DNA from: an uncultured bacterium
GTDB taxonomy: Bacteria > Spirochaetota > UBA4802 > UB4802
Length of the DNA: 64,000 nucleotides
Reading direction: 5' to 3'
NCBI GenBank assembly: GCA_937920495.1
Contig: CALEUQ010000017.1
Coordinates: 29,769 to 93,768 of the forward strand
The notes under the pieces are model-generated. The model had not been told where the DNA came from. It ran no database searches and was given only the letters and a program-made list of their open reading frames with translations. The translations under genes were made by a program, and so were the position numbers. Positions 35,772-45,291 of the stretch are shown here, piece by piece (position 1 is the first letter of the stretch; every line of letters starts with the position of its first letter).

Positions 35772-38358
35772 GTAGTAGCGATTGGTTCTTAAACAAGTTC
35801 AGAAGCAAAGGATTGTCAAAAAGTTCTGTGATCTTCTGGCCCATCTCAATTTCATTTTTGACAAGGTATCCGTTAAGACCATTGTTGATAATATCCTTTG
35901 GACCTTTTGTGTTGTAGGCCAGTACTGGCAGACCACATGATAATGCTTCAAGAACCACACAGCCAAACGTATCAAACCGTGATGGTAATACAAGAACATC
36001 AGCTGCGGAATATATCTTTGGCAGTGTAGAGTGATCCACCCATCCTAAGAAGATAGCATCTGGCAATAGCCTTTTTAATTCGGATTCTTTTGGTCCAATA
36101 CCTGCAAATGCAACCCTTGCAGTGGGATGTTTTTGCTTAACTATCTGCATAACTTTAGGTATATCCATTACACCTTTTTCTTCTGAAAGCCTGCCGGCAA
36201 AAAGTATGACAGGTGTTGTGTTGCTTACACCAAAAATTTCTTCTTTACCTATCTTATATGGTTTAAAGTTTTCTTCAACCCAATGAGCTGTTAAAAATAC
36301 CTGCGATGGATTAAAGCCCATATCCTTGCCGGTGAGCCATTTACGATGATCATTATTAAGAACAAATAATCCATCAAATCCTTTATAGAAGGTACGCAGT
36401 AAACGTCTAAAATTGTTTAAGTTTTCATCAGTTAATTTGAGCGTTTGTTCTGCAAACATCATCCAGTCAGTGTGTACATAGAAATATGCTGGAACTGAAT
36501 ATGCATATTTTAACCAGAGTGCTGCCAACCCCATTGGACCTTCGGTAGAGGCAATAATCTTGCTGTATTCCCCTTCTTTAAAAATGTTATGGATTTCCAG
36601 AATGTTTGGAATTCGCAATGGTTGCTGCTCATAAAATGGCAAGCTAAATTCTTTCAATGGGCGTATAACAATGAGGTGATCTTGTGGTTGCAGTGTGCTG
36701 CTGATTGTCAGTATATCAATTGGTAAATCGCGTTTCTGAATTTCTTTAAGCATGGACTGCAATACCATGGCAACACCATTGGAATCGGTAAATGTATCGG
36801 TCAACCACAATGTTCGTTCAGGGTGTTTCAGTGTGTTGTGTGCTTTTGCAAATTCATACAACAGTGGCCGTGCCTTATACATGACTCTTGCACTGGTAAA
36901 AAAGGCGGCTGCAATAACTGCTGAACCCAAAAATGGGAAGGATAACTCGTCAAATAATTTTGGCAAATTGACTTTTGCTGAACCGTTGCCATTGGTTTTT
37001 TCATTGTTTTCAATATATTTTCTGAAATGTGTGGGAATTTCTATATTTTTAAAGAATGATTCAAATTCTTTTGATTTAAACCTTTCATCTTTAATAAATT
37101 CATTTATATGTTTGTCGGAGCGTTTCATGAGCAGTTGTATAAGCTCTTTGTAAATTCCATAAATTGATTCTGTATAAAACGTTACGTCATCTTTTTTTCT
37201 TGTTTTTGTGTAGCGGGATAGTTTATAGGCAATATCAAAAACCTTTTTATAATCCCTGCTGACATAAAATCGCTTTGTCCTGGAAAATGTTTTACCAACC
37301 AGAGATTGGTGGAAAAGTTCTAAAAAGTTTAAGGTTGTTTTATGCCGTTTTAATTCCTGGAATGCATTGGTAATGGCAAGTGCTGCCAGCTTATCCTGAG
37401 TATCGCCTTTATGCAGCAGAATATGAGGAAGGCCGGGGTCTTTCATATTCATTCCAATCTGGCAAAAGTAATCAATGAATGAAATTGCCATCTTTTCGCT
37501 GTCATTATGTGTACCAAAAGGAGCCATTGCACCATTTTTGATTGCTTCCAACGCCAATGCTGAACGTTTCTCTGTTTTTAAGCGTTGTGCTAAATTAGGA
37601 ATGTGCAGATAGGTGCCCGTTAAGCCAGTGAATATTCCCATGTGACTATCGGAACCACCTGACATATATTTATCGTATGGTTTTGTACAATATCTGTAAG
37701 GTTTTATTTTAAATTTTTCAGATAGCTCTTCTAATCTATCTTGAGTTAATGATTCAATCCATTGCTTAACCAGCATATTCTGCCAGCTATCTCGCTGTCC
37801 GTTGATAACTTCAAATCGTTCGAATAGTAGGGCCATCTTGTCAAAGAATTCCATGGGTGGAATCCCTTTCGATTTGTAATGATACAAGGGATGTGCCCAG
37901 ATGGTTGGTATATCATTATCATGGGTATAATCTAAAAATTTATATATATCAGTGCGATATTTATTAAGCTTTACTTCCTGTTCAGGTGTAAATCCATAGG
38001 CAAGAACATGAATGCCAACTTTGTAATCAGGTACAGTGCAACTGAATTCAGCACCTACCAAAACATCCAATCCTTTATCAAGAAGCTGGTAGCATGAACG
38101 AGCATTGTTGTGGTTTGTGACGGTAAACGTATCACAGCCATGATTTTGTAATGTTGCTATTAGATTCTGTGTGGGTAGCCATGTTTCGGGAATTCCCAGT
38201 ATTCTTCCCAGCTGTTCATCAGGTACATTGCTATTGTGGTCATGGCAGTGTAGGTCAATAGTTAACACTTCATTAGATGGGAAACGCTTTTTCTGTTCAT
38301 TGACAAAAATGTTGAGCATTGATATAATTTGCTCATTAAATGTATTTTTCGATTTCAT
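35704..38358 (-). CDS. PHP-domain protein fused to family-4 glycosyltransferase
   Basis: N-terminal TIDLHCHDHNSNVPDEQLG...VTNHNNARSC (PHP); C-terminal PVILFAGRLSEEKGVMDIPKVM...VLPSRFDTFGCVVLEALSCGLPVLA (GT4). Confidence 0.9.
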   Translation of the reverse strand: MKSKNTFNEQIISMLNIFVNEQKKRFPSNEVLTIDLHCHDHNSNVPDEQLGRILGIPETWLPTQNLIATLQNHGCDTFTVTNHNNARSCYQLLDKGLDVLVGAEFSCTVPDYKVGIHVLAYGFTPEQEVKLNKYRTDIYKFLDYTHDNDIPTIWAHPLYHYKSKGIPPMEFFDKMALLFERFEVINGQRDSWQNMLVKQWIESLTQDRLEELSEKFKIKPYRYCTKPYDKYMSGGSDSHMGIFTGLTGTYLHIPNLAQRLKTEKRSALALEAIKNGAMAPFGTHNDSEKMAISFIDYFCQIGMNMKDPGLPHILLHKGDTQDKLAALAITNAFQELKRHKTTLNFLELFHQSLVGKTFSRTKRFYVSRDYKKVFDIAYKLSRYTKTRKKDDVTFYTESIYGIYKELIQLLMKRSDKHINEFIKDERFKSKEFESFFKNIEIPTHFRKYIENNEKTNGNGSAKVNLPKLFDELSFPFLGSAVIAAAFFTSARVMYKARPLLYEFAKAHNTLKHPERTLWLTDTFTDSNGVAMVLQSMLKEIQKRDLPIDILTISSTLQPQDHLIVIRPLKEFSLPFYEQQPLRIPNILEIHNIFKEGEYSKIIASTEGPMGLAALWLKYAYSVPAYFYVHTDWMMFAEQTLKLTDENLNNFRRLLRTFYKGFDGLFVLNNDHRKWLTGKDMGFNPSQVFLTAHWVEENFKPYKIGKEEIFGVSNTTPVILFAGRLSEEKGVMDIPKVMQIVKQKHPTARVAFAGIGPKESELKRLLPDAIFLGWVDHSTLPKIYSAADVLVLPSRFDTFGCVVLEALSCGLPVLAYNTKGPKDIINNGLNGYLVKNEIEMGQKITELFDNPLLLNLFKNQSLLRAHEYSPDAIIKQFINDLNSAA

Positions 38359-38559
38359 AACTCCTCTGTTTTATTTGTAAATCCTTAAAACTCAATTGAA
38401 ACATGTCTCATAAGTGTAAAGATTTTATGAAGTTTATATTTAGATGTAATGAATAAATATTGACTTTTTTAAGGTTACAATGGTATTTATAACATCTTGA
38501 TGTATAATCTCTTTTTTGAGTGCTGAGAAATTAAAAAATAAATAATTGCGGGGTACATT

Positions 38560-39042
38560 ATGAATTCTGAAACAACAACATGTATTTCCATTGAGAACGA
38601 TAAGATTTTAAAAGATGTTTCCAAAAAGTATAATATATCCGTCAGCAAAATTGTTGTGTTAATGGTAAAATATGCTAATGAAAAGAATGAATTGTCAATT
38701 ACAAGTGATAGAAATGTTAAGTATAGAGATAAAAACAACTCTACGTGGAGGCGTATTCATCTACAGTTGTATCAAAATGAGTATGAGTTTTTACTGGATG
38801 TTAAGAAGATATGGAAGATGTCTGTGGCCAAGATTATTGAATATTGTATTGAAAATTTCCTTTTTGAATTGATTGAGAAGGTTTTGGAAAAAGATAAAAC
38901 CGATAACTATCTATATAACAACTATCATTTTGAAATTGGCGAAGAAGATGGTATTATATATTACCTCATATACTGGGGATTGCCGCTAAAAATACTGCAA
39001 GAACTAATACAAAAACAACCTGATACCCACATGGTAACATAG
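38560..39042 (+). CDS. Orphan protein, paralogue of 51873..52349
   Basis: Shared ETTTCIS N-terminus and W(R/K)R(I/V)HL.L(Y/F)Q(N/D)EYE(F/Y).LDV(K/R)K(I/L)WKMS(V/I)A..I.YC(I/L)(E/D)N block. Confidence 0.75.
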   Translation: MNSETTTCISIENDKILKDVSKKYNISVSKIVVLMVKYANEKNELSITSDRNVKYRDKNNSTWRRIHLQLYQNEYEFLLDVKKIWKMSVAKIIEYCIENFLFELIEKVLEKDKTDNYLYNNYHFEIGEEDGIIYYLIYWGLPLKILQELIQKQPDTHMVT

Positions 39043-39268
39043 CAAATCGGTACAATAGTTTACTTGACATATTTTAACAGTAAAATATTACTAATACTCA
39101 TTGTTATCGCACATTATTCCTTAAAATAGCTTTTGTCAATAGTGAAGCACAAAACTACCACGTTTTGAGGTGAAACGCACAATAGTATATTTTGTTCATG
39201 AATTAGCGTTGATGAATATAGTTAAGCTTCAGTATCAACAAGTATAGTTAATACCATGAGGTAGGCAA

Positions 39269-39499
39269 ATGCGAGTGAAAGTAATTATCGTATCAATCAT
39301 TCTTGTGTTTTTTATGGTAATAATTTTGCAGAATACCCGGCCTGTATCATTAAGCTTTTTGTTTTGGGACATCACACTGCCATTTATAGTGATGCTTTTG
39401 TGCACACTGATAATCGGATTAGTATCAGGTATTGTGTTAAGCTCTTTTGTATCTCACAAAAAAACTAAAAGTAATATAAAATCGGAACCCAAAAAATAA
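39269..39499 (+). CDS. LapA/DUF1049-like membrane protein
   Basis: IILVFFMVIILQNTRPVSLSFLFWDITLPFIVMLLCTLIIGLVSG. Confidence 0.75.
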   Translation: MRVKVIIVSIILVFFMVIILQNTRPVSLSFLFWDITLPFIVMLLCTLIIGLVSGIVLSSFVSHKKTKSNIKSEPKK

Positions 39500-39735
39500 T
39501 GAATACAGGATTATTATTAACGATAATAGCAGCAATTAGCGTTATTATTCTTGTGTATATGCTTTTAAAACGGTTAATCAAGCTTCTGGCCATTATTGCA
39601 GTTCTCTTTATAATGTTTGCAGGATATATATATGTTAAAAACGGTTCAATCCCTTCCAGTATAAAAGGATATGTTGATGAATGCAAGATAGCAATTGAAG
39701 AGTTACAGCGGTCGTATTTAAAATTAGTTAAGTGA
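39499..39735 (+). CDS. Small hypothetical membrane protein
   Basis: Overlaps the stop of the preceding gene; hydrophobic. Confidence 0.6.
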   Translation: MNTGLLLTIIAAISVIILVYMLLKRLIKLLAIIAVLFIMFAGYIYVKNGSIPSSIKGYVDECKIAIEELQRSYLKLVK

Positions 39736-39841
39736 TTCTCCATTAACTATCGCCAAAAAATAAAAAATTTTAACTTGAAAAATTGAGTTGGTATTAGTAG
39801 TATAGTGAAAATTGGTAAAATATGTCATTAAGGATTTCAGT

Positions 39842-40306
39842 ATGAAAACCCAGACCAAAGAAACCGCATTAAATAGCATGCAGATAGTGTGTTTCAATAT
39901 CGGAAAGGAAGAATATGGCATTGAGATATTAAAGGTACAGGAAATCCTTAAATTGCCAGCCGTTACTCCACTGCCAAAATCAGCTGATTATATTTTGGGG
40001 GTCATCGATTTACGCGGCAAGGTTATACCTATCATTGATTTGGGTGTACGTTTTGGCATTTCTGAAAAAAGCGCAAAAAATAAGCGGGCGATAGTTGTCG
40101 ATATAAAAGGCAAGCGTATAGGACTTGCAATAGACCAGGTAAGCCATGTAATTAAATTGGAACAAAAAGATATTGAGCCTCCTCCACCTATAGTAAAAGG
40201 TATATCAGGCAAATTTATTGTTGGCATAGGAAAAGTTGAAAATAAGTTTGTTATTATTCTTGATATTGATCAGATTTTTTCTTCAGAAGAATTGAAGCAG
40301 CTATAA
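39842..40306 (+). CDS. cheW: Chemotaxis protein CheW
   Basis: QIVCFNIGKEEYGIEILKVQEILKLPAVTPLPKSADYILGVIDLRGKVIPIIDLGVRFG; likely start at the internal ATG. Confidence 0.95.
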   Translation: MKTQTKETALNSMQIVCFNIGKEEYGIEILKVQEILKLPAVTPLPKSADYILGVIDLRGKVIPIIDLGVRFGISEKSAKNKRAIVVDIKGKRIGLAIDQVSHVIKLEQKDIEPPPPIVKGISGKFIVGIGKVENKFVIILDIDQIFSSEELKQL

Positions 40307-41464
40307 TTGCTTTTGTTTATAGTATTCTTTCAGCGCCTCTTCCATTATATGGTATAACGGTTTCCCTGTTTTTAACGCTACCTTTTTACAATCCTCATAT
40401 TCAGGTTTTGGCGATAGTTGATTGTAACGATGACTTTGCTTTATACGGATTTCTTCACCGTAAAGTGTAATCGTTGCAAGCTCCCGTGGTAGCGAATAGC
40501 GGTTGACGGTATATGCTCTGACCCCTAATGTTGTAGTCTGCCAAAAGAGAATCTGTTTAGATTGTTCTAACGCATCAAAAGGACAGAGCACCGACACCAC
40601 CACCCCCGGGCGCCCTTTCTTCATAATTACCTGTTGCAGATACACATCAAGCGCACCTGCTTCAAATAACAGTTCTGCAACATGTGGATATATCTCGGGA
40701 TTCATATCATCGATAGTGCATTCAAGTACATATAGCACTTCATAACTTTGGGATGTATCATCACATAGCAGTACACGTGTATAACTTGGGAAACCATACT
40801 CGCGCGTGCCAAATCCGGTACCCATATTCAGCACAGCACCAGCAAATTGCGTACGCTGTGTTCCAAGCGTTACAAGAATAGCACAAGCTGTAGGAGTAGT
40901 AAGCTCCCCTTGTAACCCTGTGAATATCACATGCTTGCCTAAAGTAAGCTTTACGGTTGCTGGAGCAGGTATGGGAATGATGCCATGTTGTGTGTTGATA
41001 GTACCTGTACCACACGCAAAAGCACTGTAATATACTACATCGATGTTAAAATACTCAATGCCAATGCAAAAAGACAGTATGTCCACAATGCTGTCAATGG
41101 CACCCACTTCGTGGAAATGAACCTTTTCTTTAGGTATTCCATGCACTGCGCTTTCCGCGGAAGCTAACGTATCAAATATCTTCATTGCATTGTTTTTAAC
41201 GGTGTCAGAGCATGTGGTATGTGCAATAATATCGTATATGGCATCAAGGTTTCGGTGTGTGGTGTCAGAGTGTGCAGTAATTCCAGCCTGTGTGCCGTGT
41301 ATTCCATGACGCACTACCTTCACCGGAGCTATCGCAAAGCCATGAAGCCGTAGTGATGTAAGCTGTGCAGTAAGGATGTCAATTGGTAAACCCATATCGA
41401 TGAGTGCACCAACAAGCATATCCCCGGAAGCGCCCAGCTGTACATCACAGTAGAGTATTTTCAT
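40301..41464 (-). CDS. larC: LarC family nickel insertion protein
   Basis: LYCDVQLGASGDMLVGALIDMGLP, VHFHEVGAIDSIVDI, ELTTPTACAIL. Confidence 0.92.
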   Translation of the reverse strand: MKILYCDVQLGASGDMLVGALIDMGLPIDILTAQLTSLRLHGFAIAPVKVVRHGIHGTQAGITAHSDTTHRNLDAIYDIIAHTTCSDTVKNNAMKIFDTLASAESAVHGIPKEKVHFHEVGAIDSIVDILSFCIGIEYFNIDVVYYSAFACGTGTINTQHGIIPIPAPATVKLTLGKHVIFTGLQGELTTPTACAILVTLGTQRTQFAGAVLNMGTGFGTREYGFPSYTRVLLCDDTSQSYEVLYVLECTIDDMNPEIYPHVAELLFEAGALDVYLQQVIMKKGRPGVVVSVLCPFDALEQSKQILFWQTTTLGVRAYTVNRYSLPRELATITLYGEEIRIKQSHRYNQLSPKPEYEDCKKVALKTGKPLYHIMEEALKEYYKQKQL

Positions 41465-41473
41465 ATTACTATC

Positions 41474-42223
41474 CTACAAACTCCTGATAATACGGTAGGC
41501 GCAGTACACGGCACCAAAACCATTGTCAATATTAACAACGCTCACACCCGGTGCACATGAGTTGAGCATCCCTAATAACGCTGCTACACCATTAAAAGAA
41601 GCACCGTATCCAACTGAAGTTGGCACAGCAATAACAGGGCAGGGGACAAGCCCTCCAATGACGCTTGGCAGCGCGCCTTCCATGCCGGCTATGACGATGA
41701 TAACCGTTGCATCATGAATATGTGTCCAGTTATGAAACACGCGATGAATGCCTGCCACACCAATATCATAGATGGTTTCAACATTAAGACCCATCACGCG
41801 GGCGGTTTCTAAAGCTTCCTCAGCAACCGGAATATCGGATGTACCTGCAGTGATGATGACAAGCTTATGTGGCTTGTGCTGGGGTGTGTGCGCGCGATAC
41901 GCAATAATTTTACCAGCTTCATTGTAGTATGCTTTTTTTATGTACTGTTTTACTTTGCTAAATTGTTCTTTTGTGGCTCGTGTACCTAAAAAACTTGTTG
42001 TACGGTTAGCTAAAGCCTTAGCAATGTCGGCAACCTGCTGTGGCGTTTTGTTCTGGCAAAAAATTACTTCTGGAAAACCTAACCGTGTGTGACGATGATG
42101 GTCCAGCGTGGTATGGCCTAACTGTTCAATTGTTATGTGCGATAGTTCCTGTAAAAAATCCTCTTCGGATATCAGGCCATTTTTGAACTGTTGCAATAAA
42201 TTGTTAAGTGCAGGGTGGCTCAT
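41474..42223 (-). CDS. larB: LarB, nickel-pincer cofactor biosynthesis carboxylase/hydrolase
   Basis: [71 protein letters not shown]. Confidence 0.93.
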   Translation of the reverse strand: [249 protein letters not shown]

Positions 42224-42226
42224 AGG

Positions 42227-43405
42227 CTAATAGGCAGCAATAAGAATGGTTTCAACTTCATCCCGGTTTAGCGCACGGGGAGCATTGTGTATAAATGGAT
42301 AGCTTAGCGTAATTTCAGCAACTTTTGAGAAAATAGATTTATTGATATCAAATTGCGATAGCCTTTGCGGTATGTCTACCTCAAGTGCCAGTTTCCTTAC
42401 ACCTTCAACAGCTTTAATTGCAGCCTCAATGACGGTGATGTCCCGTACGTCCTCATCCATAACTTTTGACATCTGAACGTATTTACCGGGAGCTGATGTT
42501 AAATTGTATTCCATAATGTGGGGAAGCATAACAGCCATATACGACGCAACATCAATATGTGTCAATGAAGAAAGTGCCAGTGATAATGCAAGTGAAACAG
42601 ATAGTTGTGCGCTGCTGAAAGCAATACCAGCCATAAGTGAAGCCATCAATATGTTAAGCCGTGCTGTTTCATTGTCACTTTCGTGCAGAGCCTGGGGCAA
42701 ATTTTTAAATATCAGGTCAATGGTTCTCAGTGAAAGTGTATTGGTAATATTATTAATGTTTCTTGAAATGACTGATTCTGTTGCAATAGCTAATGTTGCC
42801 ATGCTGTACCTGGCCATAGTTTCATCATCAATCCCAAAGGATAGCCCTGGATCAAGAATAACTGCTTTGGGAAAGATGTAATTGTGGAAAAACGTTTTAT
42901 GTATACCATCGTGGATATCAGTCAGTATGGTGCATGGGGTTATATCAAAACCAAACAGTGGATGAACAGGAATGCTAATAAATGGAATTGGTTCATGCAC
43001 AAAAGGGTATGTAAAAAGCTCATGTGCAAAGAAATAGTTGGGGGTTAATAGCGCAACTGCTTTTGCAGCATTTATTGAATGTATCCCGCCAAACCCAATA
43101 ATCAGGTTGCAGTGGGTTTTACGGGCAAAGTACACTGCGGTGTCAATATAATCAGTATTGTTTTCAGGAATTTCATCATATACCATGAATGGTATATTAT
43201 TGTTTTGAAGGTTACGCGCAATGGGCATAAAAAGATGGTTGTATTGGTTAAAATCTATTGAAGTAGTAATAAACAATATGCGTGAACCAAAAAGCTGAAT
43301 GATTGAAGGAAGCAGCGCTACACTGTCGGGTTGGGCATATACGGCAGTAGGAATATATAGATCTGGCCACAGTCCTTCTATAGTTTGCCCATATGTTTTA
43401 GACAT
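42227..43405 (-). CDS. Iron-containing alcohol dehydrogenase-like protein
   Basis: IIGFGGIHSINAAKAVALL; start set at MSKTYGQT because a terminator hairpin lies inside the longer ORF. Confidence 0.75.
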   Translation of the reverse strand: MSKTYGQTIEGLWPDLYIPTAVYAQPDSVALLPSIIQLFGSRILFITTSIDFNQYNHLFMPIARNLQNNNIPFMVYDEIPENNTDYIDTAVYFARKTHCNLIIGFGGIHSINAAKAVALLTPNYFFAHELFTYPFVHEPIPFISIPVHPLFGFDITPCTILTDIHDGIHKTFFHNYIFPKAVILDPGLSFGIDDETMARYSMATLAIATESVISRNINNITNTLSLRTIDLIFKNLPQALHESDNETARLNILMASLMAGIAFSSAQLSVSLALSLALSSLTHIDVASYMAVMLPHIMEYNLTSAPGKYVQMSKVMDEDVRDITVIEAAIKAVEGVRKLALEVDIPQRLSQFDINKSIFSKVAEITLSYPFIHNAPRALNRDEVETILIAAY

Positions 43406-43436
43406 AAAAAAGCGGAATCCTGATTCCGCCTTTTTG
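43406..43436 (-). terminator. Intrinsic terminator downstream of flgM (minus strand)
   Basis: Minus strand: GCGGAATC-AG-GATTCCGC followed by TTTTTT. Confidence 0.8.
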
Positions 43437-43480
43437 TCAATTATGCCGGCCATGTATAATAACCTTTAAAAAGGGTGTTG

Positions 43481-43783
43481 TTATTTTCGTAAAAGCTGCA
43501 TAGCAATTTTTTCTGCAACTTTATCTATTATACGGTCATCATTGAAATCATATGTGCCATTGGCAATCTGTTCTTTAATTTCGCGGATTCTTTCTGCCCT
43601 TATATCAGGTGTTTGCTTCACAACCTGGGCAATTTTTGATTGTTCAGCCGCTTTTTTTGCTTCGCTTGAAATCTCAACCGAATCACTCTTGCCAGTGGAT
43701 CTGGTTTTCCCTACCGATTTGGTGTTTTTAGGTTCAACAATGTTCTTAATGTTCCCTATTTTATCTATAACCATCGTAATCAC
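43481..43783 (-). CDS. flgM: Anti-sigma-28 factor FlgM
   Basis: SVEISSEAKKAAEQSKI...IRAERIREIKEQIANGTYDFNDDRIIDKVAEKIA. Confidence 0.9.
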   Translation of the reverse strand: MITMVIDKIGNIKNIVEPKNTKSVGKTRSTGKSDSVEISSEAKKAAEQSKIAQVVKQTPDIRAERIREIKEQIANGTYDFNDDRIIDKVAEKIAMQLLRK

Positions 43784-43984
43784 CCTCTTTTAATCTATAG
43801 TAACTATCGTCACTAATTTGTCAAATCTTAAATCAATTCATAATAAATATACATTAATATCGGAATTAATCAAGTAATTAAATTTGATTATAGATGTGTT
43901 ATTGGTAACTATACATTGCTGCCTACAATGAAATTTTTCCATAATATGAATATATGATGTATCAGTAACTATCGCCCTATAAAG

Positions 43985-44390
43985 TATTACACATATTTTC
44001 AAATTCATTTAAAAAATTCATATAATGAGCAAATCTTACATCTAATGTAAAATCTTCTTTTCCCTGGTAGAGCACAATGCCCTGAAGATTGGTATTCGTC
44101 CTTTGTGCAATACCTCTTGCGTATGTAAGCTTGTTAAATAACAGACAATTCCCGTATCATAAAAATATACCTTTGGCCTTTTGACAATTCGTTTTCCAAG
44201 ATTGTTATAATATGGTGAGATAGTAAATAGTATGTAACTTGCTTCAAGTACTGATATCCATGATTTGATGGTTTTAACAGTAACCCCAATATCGTTAGCC
44301 AGACGGGTCATGTTTAGCTCCTGTGCAGTTTGAGAAGCAAGAAGCGATAGTAGCCGTTGAAAATCTTTACAGATTTATACTGTCAAGATA
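43985..44390 (-). pseudogene. Remnant of AAA ATPase/DUF4143 protein (C-terminal part)
   Basis: LASQTAQELNMTRLANDIGVTVKTIKSWISVLEASYILFTISPYYNNLGKRIVKRPKVYFYDTGIVCYL is DUF4143-like. The frame is broken and the remaining C-terminus (YQGKEDFTLDVRFAHYMNFLNEF) lies in another frame; the ATPase part is missing. Confidence 0.75.
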
Positions 44391-44414
44391 AATTTGTAAA
44401 ATTATTGCATGCCT

Positions 44415-45095
44415 TTACTTGTTGTGATTATATATCGCTACTGCAAATTCACCTTTTTGTGTCAATGTTTTGGTGATTTCATCAATTTTATCTGCCGTGC
44501 AATAAATGAATTCTTCAAAATGCTTTGTCATTTCCCTGCCAATCAGGATTTGTGCATGCGGCATCACTTCACCAATAGCATGTAATAATTTTGTGATGCG
44601 GTAAGGGGATTCATAGATAATAATAATGGCATCCAGTTGCGATAGTTCCTGTAATTGTTTTATACGCCTGCCTTCCTTTTTGCTCAAAAAGCCTGCAAAG
44701 TAAAACTGTGTTGAAGGAAATCCACATACCGAGATGATAGCCGAAACTGCTGAAGGACCCGGTACAGGGATAACGGGGATATTGTTTTCCCGTGCCAGTG
44801 CTACCAGTTGTCCACCTGGATCTGATATTGCCGGTGTGCCTGAATCAGTGAGGTACGCTATTGTTGTGCCCGATAGCAGTTGCGTAATAATGCCCTGTAG
44901 TTTGGTCTTGCTTGAATGGGTATGTAATGAACGCACGGGTACGTGTATATTGTAGTTAGTAAGAAGCTTTGCCGTTTGCCGTGTATCTTCACAATAGACT
45001 ATATCTGTTTCTTCTTTAAGTATGCGAAGTGCTCGTAACGTAATATCTTCCAGATTGCCAATAGGTGTTGCAATGATATAGAGTTTACCTGACAT
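44415..45095 (-). CDS. rsmI: 16S rRNA (cytidine1402-2'-O)-methyltransferase RsmI
   Basis: MSGKLYIIATPIGNLEDITLRALRIL, CEDTRQTAKLL, DSGTPAISDPG. Confidence 0.95.
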   Translation of the reverse strand: MSGKLYIIATPIGNLEDITLRALRILKEETDIVYCEDTRQTAKLLTNYNIHVPVRSLHTHSSKTKLQGIITQLLSGTTIAYLTDSGTPAISDPGGQLVALARENNIPVIPVPGPSAVSAIISVCGFPSTQFYFAGFLSKKEGRRIKQLQELSQLDAIIIIYESPYRITKLLHAIGEVMPHAQILIGREMTKHFEEFIYCTADKIDEITKTLTQKGEFAVAIYNHNK

Positions 45096-45291
45096 TATAA
45101 TTGTCCTTTATTTATTTGCTTGATTTTTATCACTGTATCATATCTATAGCAATTTTATCAAGTAGAATGTGTGGTTAATCAGGTTGTGTAGTATATTGAA
45201 TATCAATTGAAGCAAACTTTTTTATTAACAAAAACTGTATTGGTACACGCAATACTTTAAGCGGGTGACTCTACTAAGGGAGAACAATCGT

